Shown here piece by piece: positions 54,516-63,492 of a stretch of 64,000 nt of DNA. The DNA is taken from positions 1 to 64,000 of the forward strand of contig NZ_BCSV01000003.1 of assembly GCF_001571045.1 (NCBI RefSeq). Direction: 5' to 3'. The translations under genes and the position numbers were made by a program. How positions within the stretch are numbered: position 1 is the first letter of the stretch; each line of letters begins with the position of its first letter. The notes below the pieces were generated by a model that saw nothing but the letters and a program-made list of their open reading frames with translations, did no database searches and was not told the DNA's origin. The DNA is from Curtobacterium ammoniigenes NBRC 101786. Its GTDB lineage: Bacteria > Actinomycetota > Actinomycetes > Actinomycetales > Microbacteriaceae.

Positions 54516-54857
54516 ATGACCAAGTACCTGATCTCGTTTCCGAGTGGTGCCATGCGGTTCGAGCCCGAGGAACTTCCGTCGGTCGCTGAAGACGCACATC
54601 GTGTGCTTCGTGACGCGAAAGCTGCTGGCGTATGGGTGTTCGGCGGTGGCATCGACGAGGACGTCCCTCCGGTCACGGTCGCAGCAGACGGCACGGTCCG
54701 CGACGGAACCTATCCGCAGACGGCGAACATCGAAGGGGGATACGCGGTGCTCGAGTTGCCGACCAGGGAATCCGCGATCGAATGGGCTGCGAAGTTCGCC
54801 GCCGCCTGCCGCTGCGACCAGGAGCTCCGCGCGTTCCAGTTCGACCCGGAGAGCTGA
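54516..54857 (+). CDS. YCII-related domain protein
   Basis: A 113-residue ferredoxin-fold protein of the YCII/DGPF type. The pattern MTKYLISFPSGAM at the start, the middle GVWVFGGGIDED with a polar loop, and the C-terminal AIEWAAKFAAACRC helix followed by a beta strand (ELRAFQF) fit. These proteins are often near ECF sigma factors but none is here. ATG 54516 with AAAGGGGG (54503-54510); a GTG just upstream is also in frame. Function unknown. Confidence 0.78.
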   Translation: MTKYLISFPSGAMRFEPEELPSVAEDAHRVLRDAKAAGVWVFGGGIDEDVPPVTVAADGTVRDGTYPQTANIEGGYAVLELPTRESAIEWAAKFAAACRCDQELRAFQFDPES

Positions 54858-54869
54858 GTTCGGCGCCGC

Positions 54870-56225
54870 TCAGCCGATCGCGTACGCGACGACGCCGGTG
54901 TCGGTGCCGAGGAACAGCCTCCCGTTCGACGCGGTCGGGGTGGCGAAGTGTGGCAGCGCCGGCGTCCGCACGGTCAGCAGACGGTGCTCGCTCGATGCGG
55001 AGTACGCGACGAGGCCGCCGTCCGGATACTTCGTCGACCAGACGGTTCGCCCGACAATGATCGGCGCGCCGTCCGAACCGGTGAGACGAGGGCCGAGCCG
55101 GCGATGCGCGACATCGATCACCTGGAGGCTGCCAGCACGACATGGCACGAACAGCCGTTGGGTCGCCGCATCGTATCCGGCCCCGCCGTCCGGATCGCTC
55201 CCGCACACTCCGTGGATCGACGCGACTTCGGAGAGATCCGACGCGCGGAGCAGATATCCCGTGTCGGTCTTGCCGACGGCGAACACCAGCCCGCCCGGCA
55301 GAAGGACCGGGTTTCCGGTGGCCAGATCCTCGTCGCCCGCCGCCCGCCGGTCTTTGAAGCTGGCGAGCACGCGGAGGCCGGGGGAGAGCTTGACGACGCT
55401 CTCGGTGTACTGCTGCGCGTCGATTCGCGCCGGAAACGGATTCGCGTTCCCTGTCGTCACGATCACGGTGCCGTCCGCGGCGATCGCCGGAGCGCCTCCG
55501 GACAGCCAGATCGCGCCCCCCTGACCCTCTCGGGCCACTTCGAAACTCGTGTGCGGACCGCTGCCCGACGCGGGGACGCCGACAATCCATCCGTGATAGC
55601 TGCCGCAATCACCCGCGTTGCCGCCGTAGGCGATGTAGACGGTGTCCGATCCGACCGCGAGCCCGGCGCGCTGGAGAAGGTGGACCGCCCGCTCGCCGGC
55701 CGGAAGTGGCGGATCAGCGTCTTCGCGCAGTTCCACACGGCCTGACGTCGCGTCCACGCCGATGAGCTCGTGCTCGACGTGACGCTTCGCGTCGAGCACC
55801 TCGCCGACCGCGAACACCTCGTTCCGGGCCGTGTCGAGCACGGGCGCGGATGTGATTCCGAGCGGGTCGATGTCTCCGCACCCGGCGACCTGCGCGACGT
55901 TGCGCAGCGGTGTGCCGACACGCACGGTCCACAGACGATGTCCGGTCGAGCGGTCGACGGCGACAAGGTCGTCCGCCTCCGTCCCGACGATCACCGCGTG
56001 GGCGGTCGCCAGTGGACGACCGAACACGGCCGCACCCATCGAGGCCGACCACACCTGACGGGCGTTCGTCGCGGGAGCGGTCGCCGACGTCGCCGCCGAG
56101 GAGGTGATCGGGGTGGCAGTTCGCGCCGAAGGAGCTGGCGACGCGCACCCGGTCAGCGCGAGCAGCGCTCCAGCGAACACGGCGACGAGCCACCGCCGGT
56201 ATGGCTTCCGCGAGTCGAGACGCAC
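54870..56225 (-). CDS. PQQ-type beta-propeller lipoprotein
   Basis: A 451-residue secreted lipoprotein. GTG at 56225 gives VRLDSRKPYRRWLV, a hydrophobic stretch and a lipobox LTGC with Cys27. After a Ser/Thr/Ala-rich linker of about 35 residues come repeated WD/PQQ-like blades, e.g. LVAVDRSTGHRLWTV, then further GxxVVxxP-type strands to the end. Four cysteines in the mature part (CGD, DCGSY, CGSD, CRAG) may form disulfides. No quinoprotein catalytic residues are obvious, so it may be a binding or scaffold protein. Divergent from the HAD gene. Confidence 0.8.
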   Translation of the reverse strand: MRLDSRKPYRRWLVAVFAGALLALTGCASPAPSARTATPITSSAATSATAPATNARQVWSASMGAAVFGRPLATAHAVIVGTEADDLVAVDRSTGHRLWTVRVGTPLRNVAQVAGCGDIDPLGITSAPVLDTARNEVFAVGEVLDAKRHVEHELIGVDATSGRVELREDADPPLPAGERAVHLLQRAGLAVGSDTVYIAYGGNAGDCGSYHGWIVGVPASGSGPHTSFEVAREGQGGAIWLSGGAPAIAADGTVIVTTGNANPFPARIDAQQYTESVVKLSPGLRVLASFKDRRAAGDEDLATGNPVLLPGGLVFAVGKTDTGYLLRASDLSEVASIHGVCGSDPDGGAGYDAATQRLFVPCRAGSLQVIDVAHRRLGPRLTGSDGAPIIVGRTVWSTKYPDGGLVAYSASSEHRLLTVRTPALPHFATPTASNGRLFLGTDTGVVAYAIG

Positions 56226-56393
56226 ATGTGCAGTCTGTCCCGCAGCGGCGACATCGCGATCAGGGTGCGCCGACGACCGCGACCGCGAAGGGCGCTGCGT
56301 GCGACGATGTCGGGGTCGTGCCGGGACGCCCGAAGCGCACCGTAGGCTCAGCCCCGGCAGACCCGTGTGGCCCGACGGACCTGGAGGGACGGC

Positions 56394-57125
56394 GTGAGCG
56401 ACGACAGCGTGAACGATCCGAGTGCACCGACGATCCTGCAGTGCGACGTGGTGCTCTTCGACTGCGACGGCGTGCTCGTCGACTCGGACGCCAGTGTGCT
56501 CGCGGCCTGGACAACGTGGGCGCGAGAACTCGGACTCGACCCGGAGGCCGTGGTGCGAACCGTGCACGGGCGGCGGTCCGCCGACACGGTGGCCGCCTGG
56601 GTGGATCCCGACCGGCGCACGGCGGCGAAGGCGCGCATCGACGCGCTCGAGCTCGCGTCAGCAGGTAGCACGACCGCTCTTCCCGGCGCGCTCGCGCTCC
56701 TCACGGCGATTCCGTGCGATCGGTGGGCCGTCGTCACCTCGGGGACGCGGCCACTCGCGACCGCTCGGCTGCGTGCCGCTCACCTGCCCGAACCCGCGAT
56801 CCTCGTGACAGCCGACGATGTCGACCGGGGGAAGCCCGCCCCCGATGGCTACCTGCGTGCCGCGGCGGAGCTCGGCGCCGATGCAGCGCACGCCGTTGTG
56901 GTCGAGGATGCGCAAGCGGGCGTGCGCGCTGCACGTGCCGCGGGGGTCAGCGCCGTTCTTGGGATCGCGGGCGGCGATCCAATCTCGGACCCGGTGGACG
57001 CATTCGCCTGGGACCTCACAGCAGTGCGGTGGCGGGGGCGGCGCTCCAACTCGGCATCGGGCGGCGCCGCCGGAGCGCTTGTCGTCCGAGCCGACGCCGC
57101 GCGAGGTGCGCGCACGCGTTCCTGA
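56394..57125 (+). CDS. HAD superfamily hydrolase (beta-phosphoglucomutase/phosphatase type)
   Basis: A 243-residue HAD protein with the nucleophile motif LFDCDGVLVDSD, motif II Ser/Thr in AVVTSGT, Lys in DRGKPAPDGYL and the acidic motif VVEDAQAGVRAARAAG. The helical cap after motif I is typical of subfamily IA sugar-phosphatases or mutases. GTG 56394 follows GGAGGGA. Divergent from the PQQ-type lipoprotein with about 168 bases between. The substrate, probably a small phosphorylated sugar, is inferred from the family. Confidence 0.85.
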   Translation: MSDDSVNDPSAPTILQCDVVLFDCDGVLVDSDASVLAAWTTWARELGLDPEAVVRTVHGRRSADTVAAWVDPDRRTAAKARIDALELASAGSTTALPGALALLTAIPCDRWAVVTSGTRPLATARLRAAHLPEPAILVTADDVDRGKPAPDGYLRAAAELGADAAHAVVVEDAQAGVRAARAAGVSAVLGIAGGDPISDPVDAFAWDLTAVRWRGRRSNSASGGAAGALVVRADAARGARTRS

Positions 57126-57246
57126 CCGGCGGTGGTCGCGGCTCCGGCTGGCCTCCGCCGTTCGCGGTCCGGACACGCATCTTTCACCGCGCAGCCGAGC
57201 AGTCGTAGCCTGCAGGAGATCGACCGCGACAGCGCCGGAGGATCCG

Positions 57247-57453
57247 ATGGCAGCAGATCAGGCACGCTCGGAACCGACGAGCGGCGGCTTCATGTTCGAC
57301 GTCCGCGCCGATAGCGCCGAGCCGCGGACGACAGACCCTGACGCGAACGCCGCGGACGCCGGCGTCCATGACTTCGAAGCGCACGACCCCGACGGGCACG
57401 AGGCCCGAGCGGTCGGTGCGTGGATCACGGAGGGGTTCGGGGTCCGCCACTGA
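57247..57453 (+). CDS. Small acidic protein of unknown function
   Basis: A 68-residue, Asp/Ala/His-rich protein (MAADQARSEPTSGG to WITEGFGVRH), very acidic in the middle and probably disordered, with a conserved-looking GFGVRH end. No motif or membrane segment. The upstream context GGAGGATCCG has a fair ribosome site, so translation is plausible. No family known to me, and coding status is less certain than for its neighbours. Confidence 0.45.
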   Translation: MAADQARSEPTSGGFMFDVRADSAEPRTTDPDANAADAGVHDFEAHDPDGHEARAVGAWITEGFGVRH

Positions 57454-57541
57454 GCTTTGTGCTCCTCGGATTGTCCGCGCGATCCGGATCATGGCGTGCG
57501 CTCGTGTCGCGTCATCGCGTAGCGTCCCCGCCAACCACTCA

Positions 57542-57559
57542 ATCCTGTAGGAAATAGGA
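57542..57559 (+). promoter_or_regulatory. Shared motif, copy 1 (upstream of the anion-symporter gene)
   Basis: ATCCTGTAGGAAATAGGA lies 11 bases before the MFS start and includes part of its ribosome site. It matches the copy at 59750-59767 in 15 of 18 positions. TCCT and AGGA form a small dyad. Likely operator of the GntR regulator at 58950, or a shared promoter element. Confidence 0.55.
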
Positions 57560-57570
57560 AGGGGATCGGC

Positions 57571-58896
57571 ATGGCCAACGTTGTCCACGCTCGAACCGTC
57601 GGAAGCATGCGATGGAAGCGACTCATTCCGGTCGCGATCATCGTTTACATCATCTCGTTCATGGACCGGACCAATATCGGGTTCGCGCTCACGGGCCTCC
57701 AGAAAGACCTCGGGATCAATGCCGCACAGCAGGGGCTTGCGGCAGGGATCTTCTTCATCGGCTATCTCGTGCTCCAGATTCCCGGCGGCTATCTCGCCGA
57801 GCGGTGGAGCGCGAAGAAGTTCGTCGGGATGATGGTCCTCATCTGGGGTGCACTCGCGATCCTGTCCGGGTTCATCCAGAACTTCTCCGAACTGCTCATC
57901 GTGCGGTTCCTGCTCGGCGTTGCCGAGGCCGGCATCTGGCCGGCGATCCTCGTCCTCATCAGCCATTGGTTCCCGGCTGCCGAGCGCGCACGTGCGTACG
58001 CGTTCTGGATGATGAACATCGCGATCGCGTCGATCATCACGGCGCCGTTGTCGGGGTGGATCCTGTCGTTCTCGGACTGGCGGATGCTCTTCATCGTCGA
58101 GGGAATCTTCCCGTTCGTGATCGCGGCCCCGCTGTGGTGGTTCCTCGTCGCCGACCACCCGCGGGAGGCCTCGTGGGTGACTCCAGGAGAGCGCGACTAC
58201 ATCGAGAGCGCGCTGGAACAGGACCGGATCGCGGCCGGGCATCACGAGAACCTCACCATCCGCCACGTCGTGCGGAACGGCGTCGTGTGGCGGCTCACCA
58301 TCGTGTATTTCCTCATTCAGATCGGGTTCTACGGGCTGAACATCTGGCTGCCGAAGGTTGTCAAGACCATCACCGGTGGCGGCAACGTCGAAGTCGGTCT
58401 CGTCACGGCGATCCCGTACGTCCTCGCCATGTTCGCGCTCTGGTACAACGCGAAAGCAGCCGATCGGACGGGCCGCTACTCCACGCACGTCCTGCTGTCG
58501 ATGGCGGTCGGCGCGGTGGCGCTCGTGATCTCGGTGGCGACTGGCAGCGACGTTCCGCTCCTCGCGATCGTGTTCATCAGCATCGCGATGGCGGGTGCGC
58601 TCGCCTACGACGGACCGTTCTGGGCAGCTGCCTCTCGTGCGATGCCCGTTGCGGTCGCCGGCACCGCGATGGGGCTGATCAACGCGATCGGTAATCTCGG
58701 CGGGTTCGTCGGCCCGTATGTCGGCGGATTCCTACAGGACATCACTGGCGGCAGCTTCTTCGCGACGAGCATCTTCCTGGCGTGCTGCCTCCTCGCGGCG
58801 GGCCTGGTCATGCTGACCCTGCGGCGTGGCGGCGACCGACCGGTCGGGGTCACCGCGGCGGAAGACACGACCGAAGTCGTCCGGGAGGCGCACTGA
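57571..58896 (+). CDS. MFS transporter, anion:cation symporter type
   Basis: A 441-residue major facilitator of the ACS family (tartrate, galactonate, phthalate carriers). The first segment RWKRLIPVAIIVYIISFMDR, the motif GYLAERWSAKKFVG and the EAGIWPAILVLISHWFP signature in segment 4-5 are characteristic. About twelve hydrophobic segments. ATG 57571 has the site GGAAGGGG. It is followed by the GntR gene 53 bases later and then by the catabolic operon, so it probably imports the substrate, likely an organic or sugar acid. Confidence 0.88.
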   Translation: MANVVHARTVGSMRWKRLIPVAIIVYIISFMDRTNIGFALTGLQKDLGINAAQQGLAAGIFFIGYLVLQIPGGYLAERWSAKKFVGMMVLIWGALAILSGFIQNFSELLIVRFLLGVAEAGIWPAILVLISHWFPAAERARAYAFWMMNIAIASIITAPLSGWILSFSDWRMLFIVEGIFPFVIAAPLWWFLVADHPREASWVTPGERDYIESALEQDRIAAGHHENLTIRHVVRNGVVWRLTIVYFLIQIGFYGLNIWLPKVVKTITGGGNVEVGLVTAIPYVLAMFALWYNAKAADRTGRYSTHVLLSMAVGAVALVISVATGSDVPLLAIVFISIAMAGALAYDGPFWAAASRAMPVAVAGTAMGLINAIGNLGGFVGPYVGGFLQDITGGSFFATSIFLACCLLAAGLVMLTLRRGGDRPVGVTAAEDTTEVVREAH

Positions 58897-58949
58897 CCGC
58901 CACCGGGACCCGCACCTCCGCAACGGGGCGCTCTGGCTACACTCGGCGC

Positions 58950-59729
58950 ATGATGAGCGCCGCGGAGTCAGAGTTCCCCGTGGTGGGCCGACGGATGCTC
59001 GCGGACGAGGTGTACGAGCGTCTGCTCGAGATCCTCATCGACGGCCGCATTCCGGCGGACGCCCCCGTGAGCATCGACGGCATGGCACGACAGCTGGCGG
59101 TGTCCCCGACTCCCGTGCGCGAGGCCCTCGCCCGGCTCGAGGCGACGGGACTTGTGCACCGGGTTGCATTGAAGGGCTACCGCGTCGCTCCGATCCTCAC
59201 GCCTGAGGAGCTCGGCAAGCTGATGGACGCCCGCCGCATCATCGAGGGCGCGAACGCCCGAATCGCCGCGTCGACGTCCGACCCGACCTTCGTCGAGGAG
59301 CTCGGCGCATCCATCCGAGCGCTCGAGGTCGCCCCGCACGGCCCCGGCTTCGCCGAGCTCCGCCCCTACTGGCGCGCGGATGAGCAGTTCCACCGGCTCA
59401 TCGCACTCCGCGCGGACAACCCGTTCCTCCTGCATGCGTTCGAGGCGCTCGGCGGCCAAGTGCAGCGCTTTCGTCTCTACGGGCGATCCGGCGTGACCGA
59501 CGCAGCCCAGGCAGTAGCCGAGCACAGCGCGATCCTCGATGCGCTCCGTCGGAACGACGAGGACGCCGCCGCTGCCGCAATGGAGGCCCACATCACCGAA
59601 GCGCGTCGGCGCGCGTTGCGTGATCGCGAGGAGAAGCTGGACGAGCGAGCGCGGCGGCCCGAGCACGATGGGGGCGTGGAACCGGCGAGCGATGACGGGA
59701 TGAACTCGTCTGTCGGCCAAACGCCTTGA
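58950..59729 (+). CDS. GntR family transcriptional regulator (FCD subfamily)
   Basis: A 259-residue regulator. The winged helix (residues 13-80: LADEVYERLLEILIDGRI, then QLAVSPTPVREALARLEATG) is followed by an FCD effector domain (about 95-225) with the metal-ligand histidines in ADEQFHRLIAL, EHSAI and MEAHI. FCD regulators sense organic acids. ATG 58950, with 58953 as alternative. Located between the symporter and the enzyme operon, both of which carry the shared 18-bp motif; autoregulation is plausible. The C-terminal 30 residues are disordered. Confidence 0.9.
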   Translation: MMSAAESEFPVVGRRMLADEVYERLLEILIDGRIPADAPVSIDGMARQLAVSPTPVREALARLEATGLVHRVALKGYRVAPILTPEELGKLMDARRIIEGANARIAASTSDPTFVEELGASIRALEVAPHGPGFAELRPYWRADEQFHRLIALRADNPFLLHAFEALGGQVQRFRLYGRSGVTDAAQAVAEHSAILDALRRNDEDAAAAAMEAHITEARRRALRDREEKLDERARRPEHDGGVEPASDDGMNSSVGQTP

Positions 59730-59749
59730 CGACGGCGCTCCGGTCCGTA

Positions 59750-59767
59750 ATCGTATAGGAAACAGGA
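59750..59767 (+). promoter_or_regulatory. Shared motif, copy 2 (upstream of the isomerase-kinase operon)
   Basis: ATCGTATAGGAAACAGGA lies 16 bases before ATG 59784. A TTGACG word at 59726-59731 could be the -35 element, but its distance to TATAGG is long (22 bases). Match to copy 1: 15 of 18. Confidence 0.55.
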
Positions 59768-59783
59768 TCTCTCAGGAGGAACG

Positions 59784-60770
59784 ATGACGTTCACCGCGGA
59801 CGACTGGCCGATCGCCGCCGCCCTGCTCCAATTCCCCGGGACAACCGACCGAGGCCCGGTGCAAGACGCGCCAGCCGCGGCCTGGGTCGACGCGTTCACC
59901 GAGCTACACGAGGCCGGCTTCGACGACGTCGACCTCACCGACAGCTGGGTGAGAATCGGCGATCTCAGCGATACGCGCCTCCAGGAGTTCGGTGAAGCGC
60001 TCCGCACCGCGGGCGTCCGCGCGCCCTCGGTGTCAGCGATCCGCCGAAGCGTCATCGACGCACGCCACGGCGACGAGAACCTCGCATACTCGCACCGCAC
60101 CATCGACGCCGCCGCCGCCCTCGGATGCTCCGTCGTCTCGGTCGGACTCCACCAGGCCCTCACACCGGCACAGCAGGAGCAGCTCTGGTTCTGGACCGTC
60201 GAAGGACACCACGACCCGACCGATGACCGCGAGACCTGGGACACGGCGGTCCGCCGACTCCGCGAGCTCGGCCAGCACGCTGCCGACGTCGGCCTCCTGC
60301 TGTCCCTGGAGATGTACGAGGACACCTACCTCGGCACCGCGGACTCCTCGGTGCGCCTCGTCGAAGACATCGGACTCCGCGAAGTCGGACTCAACCCCGA
60401 CATCGGCAACCTCGTCCGCCTGCATCGCCCCATCGAGTCATGGCGCGAGATCGCCGAGAAGACGCTGCCCTACGCGAACTTCTGGCACGTCAAGAACTAC
60501 TACCGAGACGAAGACCGAGCCCGCGACCTCTATGTCGCAATGCCCGCCCCCATGGAGTTCGGGATCATCAGCTACCGGGAAGCATTCCGCATCGCGATCG
60601 ACGCCGGCTTCCAGGGCGTGCTCTGCTGCGAGCACTACGGCGGCGACGGTCTGAGCGTCAGCGCCACAAACCAGGACTACCTGCGCCGACACGTGCTCCC
60701 CAAGCACAGCGGCTACTCACTCGGGACCTCTCGAGTCGCACAGGGCTCCCCGAAGGACGGTGCGCAATGA
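59784..60770 (+). CDS. Sugar phosphate isomerase/epimerase-like TIM-barrel protein
   Basis: A 328-residue xylose-isomerase-like TIM barrel. Candidate metal ligands are Glu in LSLEMYEDTY, Asp in GLNPDIGNL, His in FWHVKNYYRDED and Glu in LCCEHYGGDG. It likely isomerises, epimerises or cleaves a ketose or sugar acid intermediate. AGGAGGA precedes ATG 59784. Its stop overlaps the kinase start (ATGA). It shows only fold-level similarity to the TIM-barrel gene at 30203. Reaction unknown. Confidence 0.83.
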   Translation: MTFTADDWPIAAALLQFPGTTDRGPVQDAPAAAWVDAFTELHEAGFDDVDLTDSWVRIGDLSDTRLQEFGEALRTAGVRAPSVSAIRRSVIDARHGDENLAYSHRTIDAAAALGCSVVSVGLHQALTPAQQEQLWFWTVEGHHDPTDDRETWDTAVRRLRELGQHAADVGLLLSLEMYEDTYLGTADSSVRLVEDIGLREVGLNPDIGNLVRLHRPIESWREIAEKTLPYANFWHVKNYYRDEDRARDLYVAMPAPMEFGIISYREAFRIAIDAGFQGVLCCEHYGGDGLSVSATNQDYLRRHVLPKHSGYSLGTSRVAQGSPKDGAQ

Positions 60771-62527
60771 CCCACCTCTTCGACGACCCGACCACCTTCT
60801 CCGACGATGCGCTCGCCGGATTCGTCGCCGCGAACCAGCGATTCGTGAGAGGGACTGAGGGTGGAGTGCTCCGTGCCGCCGGAACCGAGCACGGGCATGT
60901 CGCCGTCGTCATCGGCGGCGGCTCCGGCCACTACCCCGCATTCGCCGGTCTCGTCGGGCCCGGCCTTGCCGCCGCCGCGGTCTGCGGGCCGATCTTCACC
61001 TCCCCGTCCGCAGCACACGCGCAGCGCGTCGCGCGCGCAGCGCAGAACGGCGGGGGAGTGCTCTTCAGCTACGGCAACTACGCCGGCGATGTCCTGCACT
61101 TCGGCCAGGCAGAGGAGCGCCTGAACGCCGCCGGGATCCCAACCCGCACCGTCCTCGTCACCGACGACATCGCCAGCGCACCGGTCGAGGAGCGCGAGAA
61201 GCGCCGAGGCATCGCCGGCGACCTCACCGTCTTCAAGGTCGCCGGTGCCGCGGCCGACCGCGGCGACACGCTCGACGAGGTTGTCCGCGTCGCGGAGCAC
61301 GCGAATGACCGCACGCGCTCCCTCGGCGTCGCGTTCGCCGGCTGCACCCTGCCGGGATCCGACGAGCCGCTGTTCACCGTGCCCGACGGCATGATGTCGC
61401 TCGGGCTCGGCATCCACGGCGAGCCAGGCATCTCCGACCATCCGATGCCGAGCGCCCGGGAACTCGCCGAGCTGCTCGTCTCCCGCCTCCTCGACGAACG
61501 GCCGGAGGGCGCCGACACGCGGGTCGTGCCGATCCTCAACGGTCTCGGCACGATCACGAACGAAGAACTCTTCGTCCTCTACGGTCATGTCGCGTCGCTT
61601 CTCGCGGAGGCCGGGCTCCACATCGTCGAGCCGGAGTGCGGACAGCTCGTGACAAGCCTCGACATGTCGGGTCTCTCGCTCACACTCCTCTGGCTCGACG
61701 ATGAGCTCGCCGACCTCTGGGCGGCGCCGTGCCAGACGCCCGCGTATCGGAAGGGCTCGCTGCCAGAGGCAGTGTTCGAGAAGCGAGCAGCGGGGGAGTC
61801 GGCGGACGCAGAAGACGCAACCGCGGGCCTCCCGATCGAGCCGGCGCAGAACGCTGCAGCCGCCGCGGTCGGCGCGCGCGTCGTCGACCTGCTCGTCGCC
61901 ATTGCGGCGACATTGGCCGACCAGGAGCATGAACTCGGCGCGCTCGACGCGATCGCGGGCGATGGCGACCACGGTGCGGGCATGCTCCGTGGCGCCCGAG
62001 CCGCGCAGGCCGCCGGGAAGGATGCAGCAGCGGCCGGCGCGGGCGTCGACACGGTCCTCCAGGCCGCGGGCGACGCCTGGTCGGAGGAGGCCGGGGGAAC
62101 GTCCGGTGCGCTCTGGGGAGCCGGCATCAGCGCAGCTGGGCGAGCGCTCGGCGACAAGGAGTCGTACGACGGCTCCGACGCGGTTCGTGCCGTCGCCGCA
62201 TTCCGCGACGACATCCTGCACCTTGGCAAGGCCGAGATCGGGGACAAGACCCTCGTCGACGCACTCATCCCATACGCCGACGCGCTTGCGACCGCGATGG
62301 AGGGCGATTCGTCGACGGAGCGTCTGCTGGACGCCACACAGGCTGCAGCGGACCGGGCCGAGACCGCCGCGCAGGCGACCAGCGACCTCCGACCGAAGAA
62401 GGGTCGAGCCCGCCCACTCGCTGAACGCAGCGTCGGCCACCCCGACCCCGGGGCGATCTCCTTCGCCCTTATCGCCGCGACGATTGCGCGGCAGATCCGA
62501 ACCGAACGAACGGGAGACAACTCATGA
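60767..62527 (+). CDS. Dihydroxyacetone kinase family protein (fused DhaK-DhaL)
   Basis: A 586-residue single-chain ATP-dependent kinase. The DhaK domain (about 1-330) has GGGSGHYPAFAGLVG and the substrate-binding His in LGLGIHGEPG; the DhaL domain (about 365-580) has the Mg-ATP motif GDGDHGAGM and GGTSGALWG. Fused enzymes of this type phosphorylate dihydroxyacetone or C4 ketoses such as erythrulose. Here the context (dehydrogenases, no glycerol genes) favours a tetrulose or similar ketose. Its start and stop overlap the neighbouring genes by ATGA. Confidence 0.9.
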   Translation: MTHLFDDPTTFSDDALAGFVAANQRFVRGTEGGVLRAAGTEHGHVAVVIGGGSGHYPAFAGLVGPGLAAAAVCGPIFTSPSAAHAQRVARAAQNGGGVLFSYGNYAGDVLHFGQAEERLNAAGIPTRTVLVTDDIASAPVEEREKRRGIAGDLTVFKVAGAAADRGDTLDEVVRVAEHANDRTRSLGVAFAGCTLPGSDEPLFTVPDGMMSLGLGIHGEPGISDHPMPSARELAELLVSRLLDERPEGADTRVVPILNGLGTITNEELFVLYGHVASLLAEAGLHIVEPECGQLVTSLDMSGLSLTLLWLDDELADLWAAPCQTPAYRKGSLPEAVFEKRAAGESADAEDATAGLPIEPAQNAAAAAVGARVVDLLVAIAATLADQEHELGALDAIAGDGDHGAGMLRGARAAQAAGKDAAAAGAGVDTVLQAAGDAWSEEAGGTSGALWGAGISAAGRALGDKESYDGSDAVRAVAAFRDDILHLGKAEIGDKTLVDALIPYADALATAMEGDSSTERLLDATQAAADRAETAAQATSDLRPKKGRARPLAERSVGHPDPGAISFALIAATIARQIRTERTGDNS

Positions 62528-63492
62528 GCCGCAGCGTCGCGATCGTCGGATCGGGATACATGGGCGGGGGCATCGCGCAGGTCCTCGCTCTTGCCGGAGC
62601 GGACGTCGCACTCGCCGACGCCTCGCCGCACATCGCGCGTGAGAACTACGAACGGCTCCTGCGCGAAGGCGCGGATTTCGTCCGAGACGGACTGTTCCCG
62701 GACGACGCGGTCGAGACGTTGACACGGAATCTCCACGCCGCAGAGAGCATCGAGGAGGCGGTCGCCAACGCCGACTTCATCGAGGAGGCCGTGCCAGAGA
62801 TCCCCGACCTCAAGCGCTCGGTGCTCGAGCGCATCAGCGCGGCTGCTCGGCCGGACGCGCTCATCGGCAGCAACACCTCCACGATCTCGATCGGCCAGCT
62901 CGCCGTCGCCGTGCAGAACCCGGAGCGGTTCCTCGGCGTCCACTTCTCCAACCCGGCGCCGTTCATTCCCGGCGTCGAGCTCATCCCGCACGCCGGCACC
63001 GCGGCAGCATCGGTCCAGCTCGCCCGGGAGATCGTCGCCGAGACCGGCAAGCAGACCGCCACCGTCAAGGATGTGACCGGCTTCGTGCTGAACCGGCTCC
63101 AGTACGCGCTGTTCCACGAGGCAGCGCAGGTCGTCGAAGACGGCATCGCGTCGGCCGAGGACGTCGACACGCTCGTCCGCACGACCTTCGGCTTCCGGCT
63201 CCCGTTCTTCGGGCCGTTCGCGATTGCCGACATGGCCGGGCTCGACGTGTACGCGTTCTGCTATGGCACCCTGCAGGAGGAGTTCCCGGAGCGGTTCTCG
63301 ACGCCGCCGATCCTGCAGCAGATGGTCGACTCGGGCCGTCTCGGAACGAAGAGCGGAGGCGGGTTCCTCGACGTGCCCGCAGAGCGGATCCCGGAGCTCG
63401 TCGCCTACCGGAACAAGGCGTACGTGCTCATGCAGCGACTTATCGAGGATCTCGGCCCGGCGCCGCTCGGCGAGAACAGGAGCGACGCATGA
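62524..63492 (+). CDS. 3-hydroxyacyl-CoA dehydrogenase family oxidoreductase
   Basis: A 322-residue NAD-dependent dehydrogenase. The Rossmann loop is IVGSGYMGGGIAQ, followed by NTSTISIGQLA, the catalytic His in FLGVHFSNPAPFIPGVELI and Glu in DFIEEAVPE. Family members oxidise 3-hydroxy groups of acyl-CoAs but also of sugar acids (L-gulonate) and carnitine. As part of a carbohydrate-kinase operon, oxidation of a 3-hydroxy acid to a 3-keto acid that loses CO2 to form a ketose for the kinase is a reasonable idea. Coupled to neighbours by ATGA on both sides. Confidence 0.87.
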   Translation: MSRSVAIVGSGYMGGGIAQVLALAGADVALADASPHIARENYERLLREGADFVRDGLFPDDAVETLTRNLHAAESIEEAVANADFIEEAVPEIPDLKRSVLERISAAARPDALIGSNTSTISIGQLAVAVQNPERFLGVHFSNPAPFIPGVELIPHAGTAAASVQLAREIVAETGKQTATVKDVTGFVLNRLQYALFHEAAQVVEDGIASAEDVDTLVRTTFGFRLPFFGPFAIADMAGLDVYAFCYGTLQEEFPERFSTPPILQQMVDSGRLGTKSGGGFLDVPAERIPELVAYRNKAYVLMQRLIEDLGPAPLGENRSDA

